Below, piece by piece: positions 49,621 to 57,430 of a stretch of DNA of 64,000 bases. The DNA lies in contig NZ_CP018632.1 in assembly GCF_002215215.1 (NCBI RefSeq), positions 1,484,501 through 1,548,500 of the forward strand. The letters run 5' to 3'. The notes under the pieces are model-generated. The model was not told the DNA's origin, did no database searches, and worked only from the letters and a program-made list of their open reading frames with translations. The stretch's first letter is position 1. Each line of letters starts with the position of its first letter. A program made the translations under genes and the position numbers. Origin of the DNA: Granulosicoccus antarcticus IMCC3135 (GTDB lineage: Bacteria > Pseudomonadota > Gammaproteobacteria > Granulosicoccales > Granulosicoccaceae).

Positions 49621-50088
49621 ATGGCTGAAACACTACTGAGTATATCTGAGGTCCTGCTCTACGGAGAAACAGTGACTGATATGAAGTACAAGGATAAGGA
49701 TGGAGACCCGGCACGGTATTTCGTACGTGTCTATGGGTTTTCTCATGAAGGCGGCTATTACGGAATGGTTGCCCCCGTCATCATGTTGCTGGAAGGCAAG
49801 GGGGCCTCCCTGGCGGCATCCACCCCTGAGGATGTCAGAAATTCCTACTCAAGCGATATCAGACAGTGGCAGTGTGACAAATCCGATCATTCGGCCAGGC
49901 TGGATGAGCTGACTGGCAGTATCGAGGATATTCTGCTCGATATCGAGATAGGTGATGATGGGCAGGGTGGACGCGTCAGTGGTGGCCGGGTTAGCGGCGG
50001 TCGCGTCAGTGGAGGCAGGGTGAGTGGCGGTCGCGTCAGTGGTGGTAGAGTGAGCGGCGGCCGTGTCAGTGGTGGCAAGAGTGACTGA
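49621..50088 (+). CDS. Putative RiPP precursor with seven GGRVS repeats
   Basis: A 155-residue protein of two parts. Residues 1-115 form a soluble, possibly folded leader with an acidic end (SIEDILLDIEIGDDGQ) and one Cys. Residues 116-150 are seven exact tandem copies of Gly-Gly-Arg-Val-Ser, then GGKSD. It has no signal peptide. GGAG lies before ATG 49621. It is the last gene of the YcaO-TfuA-peptidase set, as expected of their substrate. Thiovarsolin precursors, also modified by YcaO-TfuA, likewise have short tandem core repeats. The leader is much longer than usual, so a repeat-tailed structural protein remains an alternative. Confidence 0.72.
   Translation: MAETLLSISEVLLYGETVTDMKYKDKDGDPARYFVRVYGFSHEGGYYGMVAPVIMLLEGKGASLAASTPEDVRNSYSSDIRQWQCDKSDHSARLDELTGSIEDILLDIEIGDDGQGGRVSGGRVSGGRVSGGRVSGGRVSGGRVSGGRVSGGKSD
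49966..50070 (+). repeat. Seven 15-bp tandem units encoding GGRVS
   Basis: Seven in-frame 15-base units, each coding Gly-Gly-Arg-Val-Ser, with many synonymous differences: Arg is CGC, CGG, AGG, AGA or CGT, Val is GTC, GTT or GTG, Ser is AGT or AGC. The peptide is identical in every unit while the DNA has drifted. Confidence 0.97.
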
Positions 50089-50126
50089 GTGATTCAGTAT
50101 CGGTGGGGCCGGGCGGTGCGAAAGTT

Positions 50127-51920
50127 CTACGCCAGTCCCGCCAATCTCAGTCCATGCACGAAGTGCTCAGTGTCCTTGGGGTTTACATCTGGCTGAACGT
50201 TTTCCCAATGAGTCAGACTGAAGTTCGGATAGGCTTCCATGACCTTGGTGGCATGGAATTTTGCTTCCTCTTTTTTACCCAGGTAGGCATAACAGGCCGC
50301 CAGTAGTCTTCTGCTTTCAGTCGGACTGTTCATTCTTTTCAGCGTCTTGACGGCATCATCATATTGCTTGAGATTGAAATAGGCACCGCCCAGATACCAC
50401 AGATATTGGTCGGGGTAGAACGGATTGAGCAGCAGCGAGCGTTTAAGCAGAATAATGGCTTCTTCTGATCGGCCACAATGCGCTAGAGCATCCGCCATAT
50501 TCGACATGATGTCGGTGTCATTGGGATTGAGTTGCAAGGCTGTTTCGAATGCAGCCAGACTGGCGTCGTGGTCCTTGCGATACAGATTGACGAACCCCAG
50601 CTCTCCATAGCCTCTGGCATCGCTGGGGTCGACCACAACCGACTCCTGAGCCAGCTCATGGGCTTTTTCCAGTGCAAATTCCGGATGTTCTGTCCAGGAG
50701 TAACGCCAGTCAAGGTTATAGGTACGCGATAGTGCCGCCATGGCCCGACTATAATCAGATTCGTTTTCAAGAGCGGCTTCGTACATTTGCCTGGCCTGAA
50801 AGTTCTGTTCTCGGTTGTACTTGAATATCTTCTGCTGTCCCTGCAGTACCAGAGTGTAGGATTCGATCAGTGCAGGAACCTGAATTCTGCCCATTGATTT
50901 GTCTGCAGACTGCGCCTGGACAGCCACGGCAGAAGAGATGACATCAGTAATTTCATCCTGTAAGTCAAAGATGTCGTTCACTTCGCGGTTATAGCGTTCA
51001 CGCCAGACCGAGACACCTGCTCGGCAATCAAAGAGCTCGACTGTGAGCCTGAGGCGATTGGCAGATTTTCTGATTGAACCGGTGACGACATACTGAATGC
51101 CCAGTTCTTTGCCAACTTGCTTCAATGGCATTTCTCTATTCTTGTAGACAAACGTCGAGCTACGCGAGATGACCGCCAGAGCATGAAAACGGGACAGATT
51201 GGTAATGAGATCCTCAGTTACGCCGTCGGCAAAGAATCCGTCGTGATCATTGCTGTCAAGGTTGGTGAACGGCAACACGGCAATCGAAGGTTTGCCGGCA
51301 ACAGGGCTCTCCTGTGGCTCTGTGCTGTGCTGTGTGTCTCGCGCGCGCGGGCTGGCTGAAAGCAGTACCGTCTGGGTGTCATTGGATATCTGGTAGATAT
51401 CGACCGGATCGGGAATGTTCTTCAGGCTGATACGACCAATATACTCAAAGCCCAGATTGAGTTTGTGTTTGACCTGTTCATAGACGGCCCCGGAAATACA
51501 GACACTGCCGACACGGGCATTGGATTCGATTCGAGACGCTATGTTGACGCTGTCACCCACATACTGATTCGTAACGCGCATGACATCACCCATGTGTATG
51601 CCGATGCGCATCTGAATTTTCTTGTCATCAGGCAGAATGTCACTTTCGAGTGCTATGAGTTTCTGCACCTTCACGGCAAGGTTGACGGCATCTTCGACAC
51701 TATCAAACAGAAAAAACAGACCATCCCCTCGAGTCTGCGCTAATTCTCCATTGAAGCTCACTCCAAGGGCTTCACATCTCTCGAACAAGCTGGCAATTCG
51801 GGTCGAAGTATCGTTCTCATCCACCGCCATCAGACGCGAATATCCGACTACATCGCCGAACAGGATGGCTCGCAGGCGGCGCGGGTGTTTCTGATGGTTA
51901 TCGGTGGAGAGTTCTTTCAT
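50127..51920 (-). CDS. Class III adenylate/guanylate cyclase with TPR repeats
   Basis: A 597-residue soluble protein. The N-terminal class III cyclase domain has AILFGDVVGYSRLM (metal Asp), QTRGDGLFFLFDS (second metal Asp) and IGIHMGDVM with VGDSVNIASRIES. A central region (SIAVLPFTNLDSNDHDGFFADG and YVVTGSIRK) is the TolB-like/adenylate-cyclase-associated module common in these proteins. The C-terminal 250 residues are TPR repeats, for example LNPNDTDIMSNMADALAHCG. It should make cAMP or cGMP in response to protein contacts. It ends 38 bases from the repeat-protein gene in the convergent orientation; membership in the RiPP cluster is uncertain. Confidence 0.9.
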   Translation of the reverse strand: MKELSTDNHQKHPRRLRAILFGDVVGYSRLMAVDENDTSTRIASLFERCEALGVSFNGELAQTRGDGLFFLFDSVEDAVNLAVKVQKLIALESDILPDDKKIQMRIGIHMGDVMRVTNQYVGDSVNIASRIESNARVGSVCISGAVYEQVKHKLNLGFEYIGRISLKNIPDPVDIYQISNDTQTVLLSASPRARDTQHSTEPQESPVAGKPSIAVLPFTNLDSNDHDGFFADGVTEDLITNLSRFHALAVISRSSTFVYKNREMPLKQVGKELGIQYVVTGSIRKSANRLRLTVELFDCRAGVSVWRERYNREVNDIFDLQDEITDVISSAVAVQAQSADKSMGRIQVPALIESYTLVLQGQQKIFKYNREQNFQARQMYEAALENESDYSRAMAALSRTYNLDWRYSWTEHPEFALEKAHELAQESVVVDPSDARGYGELGFVNLYRKDHDASLAAFETALQLNPNDTDIMSNMADALAHCGRSEEAIILLKRSLLLNPFYPDQYLWYLGGAYFNLKQYDDAVKTLKRMNSPTESRRLLAACYAYLGKKEEAKFHATKVMEAYPNFSLTHWENVQPDVNPKDTEHFVHGLRLAGLA

Positions 51921-51993
51921 GAGTCGCAGGCAAATGGGTTGCCTTTGTCTGGCAAATATGAAGATGGCTCTGGTTTTGTTTTTCTTGCGATCA

Positions 51994-52656
51994 TCAACGG
52001 GTTCCAGGCCAGCGCCACTCGGTTGATGATCGTGGCCCCAGCTCTACGATCACTTTGTTACTGAGCATCGTTCGTAACGCGGGTCTGGCCTGTTCCCATT
52101 CATCCAGAAGCAGGCCCACATTCATTAAATCAAAATACTGCCCATGGCTGAACCATGATTGCCTGGCAACGCCTTCCTGTTTGAACCCCAGTCGATCCAA
52201 TAAGGCTGCAGAGGGACCATTATCGGCTCGATAGATGGTTGAAACTCGATGCAATCGTAGCTGTTTGAACGCAAGGTCGATCATCATGCATGCCATACGG
52301 ATACCTATACCTGATCGTCGACAGGGTTCCGTGATAAATAACGGCAATATAGCATGACCATGCAGCAGGTTAATGCCTTCAAGACCCGTCATGCCAATCG
52401 CAGTCCCATCAGTGGACTCAGCAATAAACCAGCGGCATTTCTGCTTTTTCTGATCGGAGACCAAGGATTTTATCAGTGATAAAACATCGGTATGGTTGAT
52501 GGGCAGAGGCAGCTGCCGGTCGAATATCGAGACATCTTCGAGATGCTGAAACCAGTCTGCAACGATATCTGCATCTGATATTTCTATCGGGCGCATTCTG
52601 ACTAGTTGCTGATTTTCAGAGACATTCTGTTCGGGCTGAAGTGTAACGTCACTCAT
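51994..52656 (-). CDS. GNAT acetyltransferase (RimJ/RimL type)
   Basis: A 220-residue N-acetyltransferase. After an N-terminal QLVRMRPIEISDADIVADWF, the acetyl-CoA site is seen around ILPLFITEPCRRSGIGIRMA, and YRADNGPSAALLDRLGFKQEGVARQSWF is the characteristic RimL-type C-terminal half. It acetylates an amine; the substrate is unknown. GAGGT lies nine bases before ATG 52656. It is upstream of the cyclase on the same strand. If linked to the neighbouring RiPP cluster it could cap the peptide product, but this is speculative. Confidence 0.85.
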   Translation of the reverse strand: MSDVTLQPEQNVSENQQLVRMRPIEISDADIVADWFQHLEDVSIFDRQLPLPINHTDVLSLIKSLVSDQKKQKCRWFIAESTDGTAIGMTGLEGINLLHGHAILPLFITEPCRRSGIGIRMACMMIDLAFKQLRLHRVSTIYRADNGPSAALLDRLGFKQEGVARQSWFSHGQYFDLMNVGLLLDEWEQARPALRTMLSNKVIVELGPRSSTEWRWPGTR

Positions 52657-52805
52657 TCAAAAATACCTCGGTATCCGCGCCCCTTGGAATGCACCTTATC
52701 ACGGAAAAATAGGGCCTCCTAGCGAATGCTGACGTGGATAGCTGAGTGTTACGCCGATCATGGTATTGTCTCGCGCTCCTGTGTTTATCAGTAGGTTATT
52801 CAGTC

Positions 52806-53246
52806 ATGCCGTGGTTAGCGATAGGTCTTACGATAACTCTGGGTGTCGTGTTCGCCCAACAGCCGATTATCAACGCTGCGGTGTCACGGGTCGTAGGTTC
52901 GCCGGTGGCGGCTGCCATTTGCTCGGTATTCATAACCCTGTGCTGTCTGCTGGTCATGTTGCCTTTCACCAGTGGCACATTGCGTCCAACTGTTCTGGCA
53001 ACACTGCCGTGGTGGACGGTTCTGGGTGGTTTCATCGGGATCGGTATCGTTGCCGGAGCGGCGGCACTGGCGCCCATGACAGGCGCTGCTCTGTTTTTCA
53101 TCTGCCTGGTGGGTGGGCAGTTGATGGGCGCTGCCATGGCGGATCATTTTGGTGCATTTGGCTTGCCGGTCAAAGAGCTGTCCATGACTCGGGTGGCAGG
53201 CCTTTTATTGGTGTTACTGGGAGCTCTGCTGGCCAGCCGAGGTTAG
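52806..53246 (+). CDS. DMT superfamily (YdcZ/DUF606) membrane protein
   Basis: A 146-residue protein with five hydrophobic segments and no charged domain. WLAIGLTITLGVVFAQQPIINAAV, the start of the YdcZ/DUF606 family, is followed by GSPVAAAICSVFITL, GGFIGIGIVAGAA and LFFICLVGGQLMGAAMADHFG. These half-size DMT transporters usually dimerise; the substrate is unknown. The frame is open from an upstream start at 52746, but ATG 52806 matches family length and has TAGG upstream. It overlaps the convergent thioesterase by four bases. Confidence 0.85.
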   Translation: MPWLAIGLTITLGVVFAQQPIINAAVSRVVGSPVAAAICSVFITLCCLLVMLPFTSGTLRPTVLATLPWWTVLGGFIGIGIVAGAAALAPMTGAALFFICLVGGQLMGAAMADHFGAFGLPVKELSMTRVAGLLLVLLGALLASRG

Positions 53247-53752
53247 CGTCGAGCTGCAATCCAGCGCTGGATTGGTTCTGGCAAGCTCGGAGATGGTTGA
53301 TCGAGGCCCAGACAGTCCAGTAGTTCCTGAATGGTGACTTTGCCGCCTGCCTTTGCCAGAAAGCGTCCCTCGATGTAGATGACCGCCACCCGCGTGTCAC
53401 CATGGGTAAAGGTCTGCTCCAGATACAAGGCACGCTCATCCCAGCCGACTACCTGCGTGTGGATAAAGAAGCGCTGGCCCAGTGTCAGAGATTTCCTGAA
53501 CTGGATATTGGCCACTGCGACAACCGGGTACCAGCCGCGCTCGCGCACCATCTGGAAAATACCGGATCGCAACATGAGATCGGTGCGACCCAGATCAGCA
53601 TAGGTCAGGTACACGCCGTTGTTGACGTGCATGAAAATATCGAGATCGTTCGGCAATACCCGAAGTGGCGTACTGACCGAGTCCATGATACCGACGCGGC
53701 TGCGTCTGGATTGCGTCAGCAATATCCAGATCAAACGGAAGAACAGTTTCAT
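53243..53752 (-). CDS. Hotdog-fold thioesterase (4HBT/THEM6-like)
   Basis: A 169-residue acyl-CoA thioesterase-like protein. PNDLDIFMHVNNGVYLTYADLGR, with the catalytic Asp/Asn region of 4-hydroxybenzoyl-CoA thioesterases, is at about residue 35-57, and the FRKSLTLGQRFFIHTQVVGWDERALYLE core follows. The N-terminus is hydrophobic. It belongs to the THEM6-like branch often annotated as acyl-CoA thioesterase; the acyl substrate is unknown. It is downstream of hemF on the same strand with a 33-base gap. Confidence 0.85.
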   Translation of the reverse strand: MKLFFRLIWILLTQSRRSRVGIMDSVSTPLRVLPNDLDIFMHVNNGVYLTYADLGRTDLMLRSGIFQMVRERGWYPVVAVANIQFRKSLTLGQRFFIHTQVVGWDERALYLEQTFTHGDTRVAVIYIEGRFLAKAGGKVTIQELLDCLGLDQPSPSLPEPIQRWIAARR

Positions 53753-53785
53753 GTCAGTTTCGGGGTTGGTAAGAGGTGTGAGAGC

Positions 53786-54727
53786 TCACGCCAGCCAGTT
53801 CTGTGGCTGAAGATAGCGGCTGGTCAGTTCAGCTTCGGGCGAGCCGGCCTCTGGTTGGTAGTTGTAAACCCAGCTGACGTGTGGTGGCAGTGACATGAGG
53901 ATAGATTCGGTGCGTCCACCCGATTGCAAGCCGAAGAGTGTTCCACGATCGTGTACCAGATTGAATTCCACGTAGCGGCCACGTCGGAGCAGCTGGAAAT
54001 CGCGCTCTCGTTTCGCATAGGGGATATCGCGTCGACGTTGTGCAATAGGGGCAAATGCTTCGTAGAAATGCTTGCCAACCGATTGCATGAGACCAAAGGC
54101 ATGATCGAATCCGCCTTCTGAAAAATCATCGAAGAACAGGCCACCAATACCGCGTGCCTCGCCACGATGCCCCAGATAGAAATAATCATCACACCAGTTC
54201 TTGAGCTTGTCGTGCAGATGCTCGCCGTAGGGTTGTACGGCATTGAGCGCCGTCTGATGCCAATGCACGCAGTCTTCCTCAAAGCCGTAGTAGGGCGTCA
54301 GATCGAAGCCACCACCAAACCACCAGACCGGTTGTTCACCTTCCTTGTTTGCCCGGAAGAAACGGATATTGGCGTGGGTGGTCGGTACATAGGGATTAAG
54401 TGGATGGAGCACCAGCGATACGCCCATCGCCTCCCAGTTTCTTCCAGCCAGCTCTGGCCTGTGCGCAGATGCTGAAGGTGGCAGAGTCGAGCCATTGACC
54501 CGAGAGAAGGCCACACCCGCCTTTTCGAACAAAGCACCGTCGGTCAGGGTTCGGGTCAGTCCACCACCTCCTTCAGGCCGTGTCCAGGCATCATCAACAA
54601 AACTTGCCTCTCCATCCAGGGCTTCCAGCTGTTGACACAGGGTGTCGTGGAAGCGGGTCAGAAAGGTCTGTACCGCATCACTGTCAACAGTATCGGTAGA
54701 GGCGTTATTACTAGTGGTTTGAGTCAT
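53786..54727 (-). CDS. hemF: Oxygen-dependent coproporphyrinogen III oxidase
   Basis: A 313-residue HemF that oxidatively decarboxylates coproporphyrinogen III to protoporphyrinogen IX. Diagnostic segments are [74 protein letters not shown] and [19 protein letters not shown]. Oxygen is a co-substrate, so the organism is at least facultatively aerobic. Full length. Confidence 0.97.
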   Translation of the reverse strand: MTQTTSNNASTDTVDSDAVQTFLTRFHDTLCQQLEALDGEASFVDDAWTRPEGGGGLTRTLTDGALFEKAGVAFSRVNGSTLPPSASAHRPELAGRNWEAMGVSLVLHPLNPYVPTTHANIRFFRANKEGEQPVWWFGGGFDLTPYYGFEEDCVHWHQTALNAVQPYGEHLHDKLKNWCDDYFYLGHRGEARGIGGLFFDDFSEGGFDHAFGLMQSVGKHFYEAFAPIAQRRRDIPYAKRERDFQLLRRGRYVEFNLVHDRGTLFGLQSGGRTESILMSLPPHVSWVYNYQPEAGSPEAELTSRYLQPQNWLA

Positions 54728-54923
54728 GGCGTATATCAGCGACGGCCGGTCAGTCAGAGTCGGAGGGCATTGTCATCCCGATGCCAATTCTACCTCAGCT
54801 CTGTCATTGACAGCCCGACGGGGCAGGTGAGCCAATGTTGATGCTGTCGTTGCTGTTGGACATATGCTGCATCAGACCGTAAAGTGCCTTTTCGATTTTC
54901 AAAGATTCGAAAGAGAGGCTCCC

Positions 54924-55949
54924 TTGACAGTTACACGCGTGGCATTGGTTGGTCTGGGTATGGCGTCGAAGCCACATCTGGAAGCACTCAAACAGCTAGA
55001 AGGAAAGGTTGAAATTGCGGGGGTCTACAACCGGAGCCCGGGCCCTGCATTGAAGGTAGCAGAGCAATATGGTGTGCCGGTATTCGACTCCATCGATGCC
55101 ATTACGGCAGATGAATCGGTGACGGCAGTCATTCTGGTGACTCCTCCTGATCAGCGAGAGGCCCTGGTCAGGACGTTTGCTGCTGCAGGCAAGCACATCC
55201 TTACCGAGAAACCTATCGAGCGCAGCAGCGAGCAGGCGAGTGCACTGGTCGAGATCTGCGAGGCGGCATCGGTCAACTTTGGTGTGGTGTTCCAGCATCG
55301 CTTTCGAGCAGGTGCCTTGCGCCTGACTGAGATCATGAATAATGGACTGCTGGGTGAGATTGCCAGTGTGCGTGTTCAGGTGCCCTGGTGGCGTGAGCAG
55401 TCCTACTATGATGTGCCCGGTCGCGGTAGCTACGCACGAGATGGCGGGGGAGTGCTGATCAGTCAGGCGATTCACGTACTCGACTTGATGTTGAGTCTGA
55501 CGGGGCCTGCGCAATCGGTACAGGCATTGTGTGCCACCACACCGATACATCAGCTGGAAGCTGAGGATTTTGCTGCCGGCTGTGTACGCTTTGCCAGTGG
55601 AGCTGTTGGTTCAATTGTGGCGACGACAGTCGCCTTTCCAGGTGGTGCCGAGACCTTGTGTATCGACGGAACACTGGGAAGTGCGATCCTTGAAGCGGGT
55701 AAATTAAGCGTTCACTGGCGTGATGGCAGTAGCGAGGAACTGGGAGAGACTACGGGCACGGGCGGTGGGGCGGATCCCATGGCATTTCCCTGTGACTGGC
55801 ACCGGGATTTGATCGAGGATTTTGTCGACAGCATTCAGGCTGGTGTGCAACCACGCATTAGCGGTCGGGAAGGCCTACGTGTACATAATCTGATTGATGC
55901 CCTGGTCGCCTCGTCGCGACAGGGGCAGCAGGTTGATGTGAAGTCTTGA
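54924..55949 (+). CDS. Gfo/Idh/MocA family oxidoreductase
   Basis: A 341-residue NAD(P)-dependent dehydrogenase. The Rossmann domain starts VTRVALVGLGMASKPHLEAL and includes AVILVTPPDQREALVRT and the EKP motif HILTEKPIERS at about residue 97. The C-terminal substrate domain has GVVFQHRFRAGALRL and SQAIHVLDLMLSLTG. Usual substrates are sugars, inositols or related compounds. The TTG start at 54924 is preferred because AGAGAGG lies five bases before it and the Rossmann strand begins directly after; an ATG at 54864 adds 20 residues of unlikely sequence. Confidence 0.9.
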   Translation: MTVTRVALVGLGMASKPHLEALKQLEGKVEIAGVYNRSPGPALKVAEQYGVPVFDSIDAITADESVTAVILVTPPDQREALVRTFAAAGKHILTEKPIERSSEQASALVEICEAASVNFGVVFQHRFRAGALRLTEIMNNGLLGEIASVRVQVPWWREQSYYDVPGRGSYARDGGGVLISQAIHVLDLMLSLTGPAQSVQALCATTPIHQLEAEDFAAGCVRFASGAVGSIVATTVAFPGGAETLCIDGTLGSAILEAGKLSVHWRDGSSEELGETTGTGGGADPMAFPCDWHRDLIEDFVDSIQAGVQPRISGREGLRVHNLIDALVASSRQGQQVDVKS

Positions 55950-56032
55950 GCGTTGTGTTGTGAGCTAAACGGGTCAGCATCGAGTATTCGTTGTCAGGAG
56001 AGGCGTGTCATTGTCAGCTTCTCAGGCGAGCA

Positions 56033-56485
56033 TCAACGATCAACAATGTCATTGTGCATCGGGGCATACAATTCAAGCAGACGGTTTTGTGTGCCCTGTG
56101 GGATGTTGTTCTTATCCATTGCGAGCATTAATGCCTCGACAATCGCCGTGAACTCAACGCGCGTAATTTTCATGCCGGCGTGGGTGCGTAGCATGTCATC
56201 GCCGGTATAGGTACAGCCACCACCTGTCAACAGACACATCTGCTCGCCCATCATGCGGTGGAAGCGACCAATGTCAGAGTCTCGATAGCGACCTTTTATT
56301 CGTTCGTCGGCAGCAATTTTACGAATGAAGTCAGTCGTGAGGGTATCAACGCCAGCAGCGCCTCCCAGTTCCTCATAGAGTGTGGGTGCGCTGCGCTGTG
56401 TTGTGAGGGTGCAGGCGCTTATTGGTGTCAGTGCGATTAAAAGCAGCAGTGTCAGTGTTCGGCTGTTGCGAAATACCTGAATCAT
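56033..56485 (-). CDS. Group I truncated hemoglobin, predicted lipoprotein
   Basis: About 150 residues. A signal peptide with lipobox-like PISAC at about residue 25 precedes a truncated globin domain: TLYEELGGAAGVDTLTTDF, GRYRDSDIGRFHRMMGEQMC, GGGCTYTGDDMLRTHAGMKI (His as proximal haem ligand) and VEALMLAMDKNNIPQGTQN. Truncated hemoglobins usually bind O2 or NO in the cytoplasm; export as a lipid-anchored form is uncommon. The start is uncertain: ATG 56485 gives a clean signal, while ATG 56506 and 56518 are also in frame. It follows the DUF3034 gene directly, so co-transcription is likely. Confidence 0.85.
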   Translation of the reverse strand: MIQVFRNSRTLTLLLLIALTPISACTLTTQRSAPTLYEELGGAAGVDTLTTDFIRKIAADERIKGRYRDSDIGRFHRMMGEQMCLLTGGGCTYTGDDMLRTHAGMKITRVEFTAIVEALMLAMDKNNIPQGTQNRLLELYAPMHNDIVDR

Positions 56486-56518
56486 ATCGGCGAGTGTGTA
56501 TTGCATTCGTGAGCACAT

Positions 56519-57376
56519 CTATTGGCTGAGTTGCAATGACAGATAGAGACCTTTCTGATCATCCAGTCCTGCGATGGAACCCAGGTCTGACCAGGCTGCC
56601 ACCAGCGAGAGTCGTTTCGTCGGAAACCAGCCGACGAACACGTCGTACCAGTCGTCTTCTCTGGCGAAAGACAGCTTGTCGGGTTTCTGTCGATACTCCA
56701 TGCCGATCACCCATTGGCGTGTAATGAACAGACCGGTACTGACTTCACCCAACAGTTCGAGTTGATTGCCCTGATCACCACCAAAGCCAAGCAGGCCCAT
56801 CTGATTGGCTCGCGAGGCGCGCAGGGTGGTATTCAAAAACAGTGAGCGGTTAAACGGACCATTCAGCCAGAGTTTGCTGGCCGCCAGGTACATATCCAGA
56901 GCACTGTCCTGTCGGGCGCCTACGGCATCGGGAATCGTGTAAGTATCGTTTTTCTTGTATTGCAGACCCAGGGTGATTTGCGGCAATGCCGAGTACACCA
57001 ATTCGCCTGCCAGACGAATCTTGCCGCCAATGATGGTCTGTTCAAGTTCTTCGCCCGGTATCACTTTGTCGATATCGAACTGTTGCTTGCCAATCGAGAG
57101 CTCGATCGAGTTGTTCAACGAAACTGCCGCCCCGTAAGCTCGCAAGGTAAAATCAGTTGGTCGTACTTGCGTATACCAGGCAGTAGCGCCAAATTGCCGG
57201 TTTTCACCGTAGCCAGCGAGTAACGCCCAAGGGACGATTCCACCTCCGGCAGCACCTTCCACGCTCATCGCACCCCCGGTCGCGATCAATCGTGCTCCGG
57301 GCGCAGCCATGGCTTGCGTGGTGGAGACGATCGGAATCAGGCACAACAGGATTGTGCGTATGATCGGTCTTATCAA
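56519..57376 (-). CDS. DUF3034 family outer-membrane-like protein
   Basis: A 285-residue exported protein with signal peptide (IRTILLCLIPIVSTTQAMAAP). It has a long alternation of aromatic/hydrophobic and polar residues typical of a beta-barrel, and segments such as GGAMSVEGAAGGGIVPWALLAGYG, RPTDFTLRAYGAAVSLNNSIELS and ITRQWVIGMEYRQKPDKL. It matches the DUF3034 family, of unknown function. It is followed by the globin lipoprotein gene and preceded by a GGDEF/EAL gene and a cupredoxin-like gene on the same strand. Confidence 0.82.
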   Translation of the reverse strand: MIRPIIRTILLCLIPIVSTTQAMAAPGARLIATGGAMSVEGAAGGGIVPWALLAGYGENRQFGATAWYTQVRPTDFTLRAYGAAVSLNNSIELSIGKQQFDIDKVIPGEELEQTIIGGKIRLAGELVYSALPQITLGLQYKKNDTYTIPDAVGARQDSALDMYLAASKLWLNGPFNRSLFLNTTLRASRANQMGLLGFGGDQGNQLELLGEVSTGLFITRQWVIGMEYRQKPDKLSFAREDDWYDVFVGWFPTKRLSLVAAWSDLGSIAGLDDQKGLYLSLQLSQ

Positions 57377-57430
57377 AGGGGGCCTCGTACGGGGGCGGAA
57401 TAGGTGCTCTGCCTCGAATCAAAGCAAGGA

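Noticed and set aside
49966-50070. Repeats as a CRISPR array or non-coding tandem repeat
   Set aside because: Units are 15 bases without spacers, in frame, and variable only at synonymous positions; they are coding.
49887-50078. Minus-strand Pro/Leu/Thr repeat protein opposite the GGRVS repeats
   Set aside because: It is the antisense reading of the repeat and lacks a plausible start region; codon variation is synonymous only in the plus frame, so the plus frame is the one under selection.
52746-52805. Upstream start of the YdcZ-type protein
   Set aside because: Adds 20 residues not seen at the start of the family; ATG 52806 gives the expected length.
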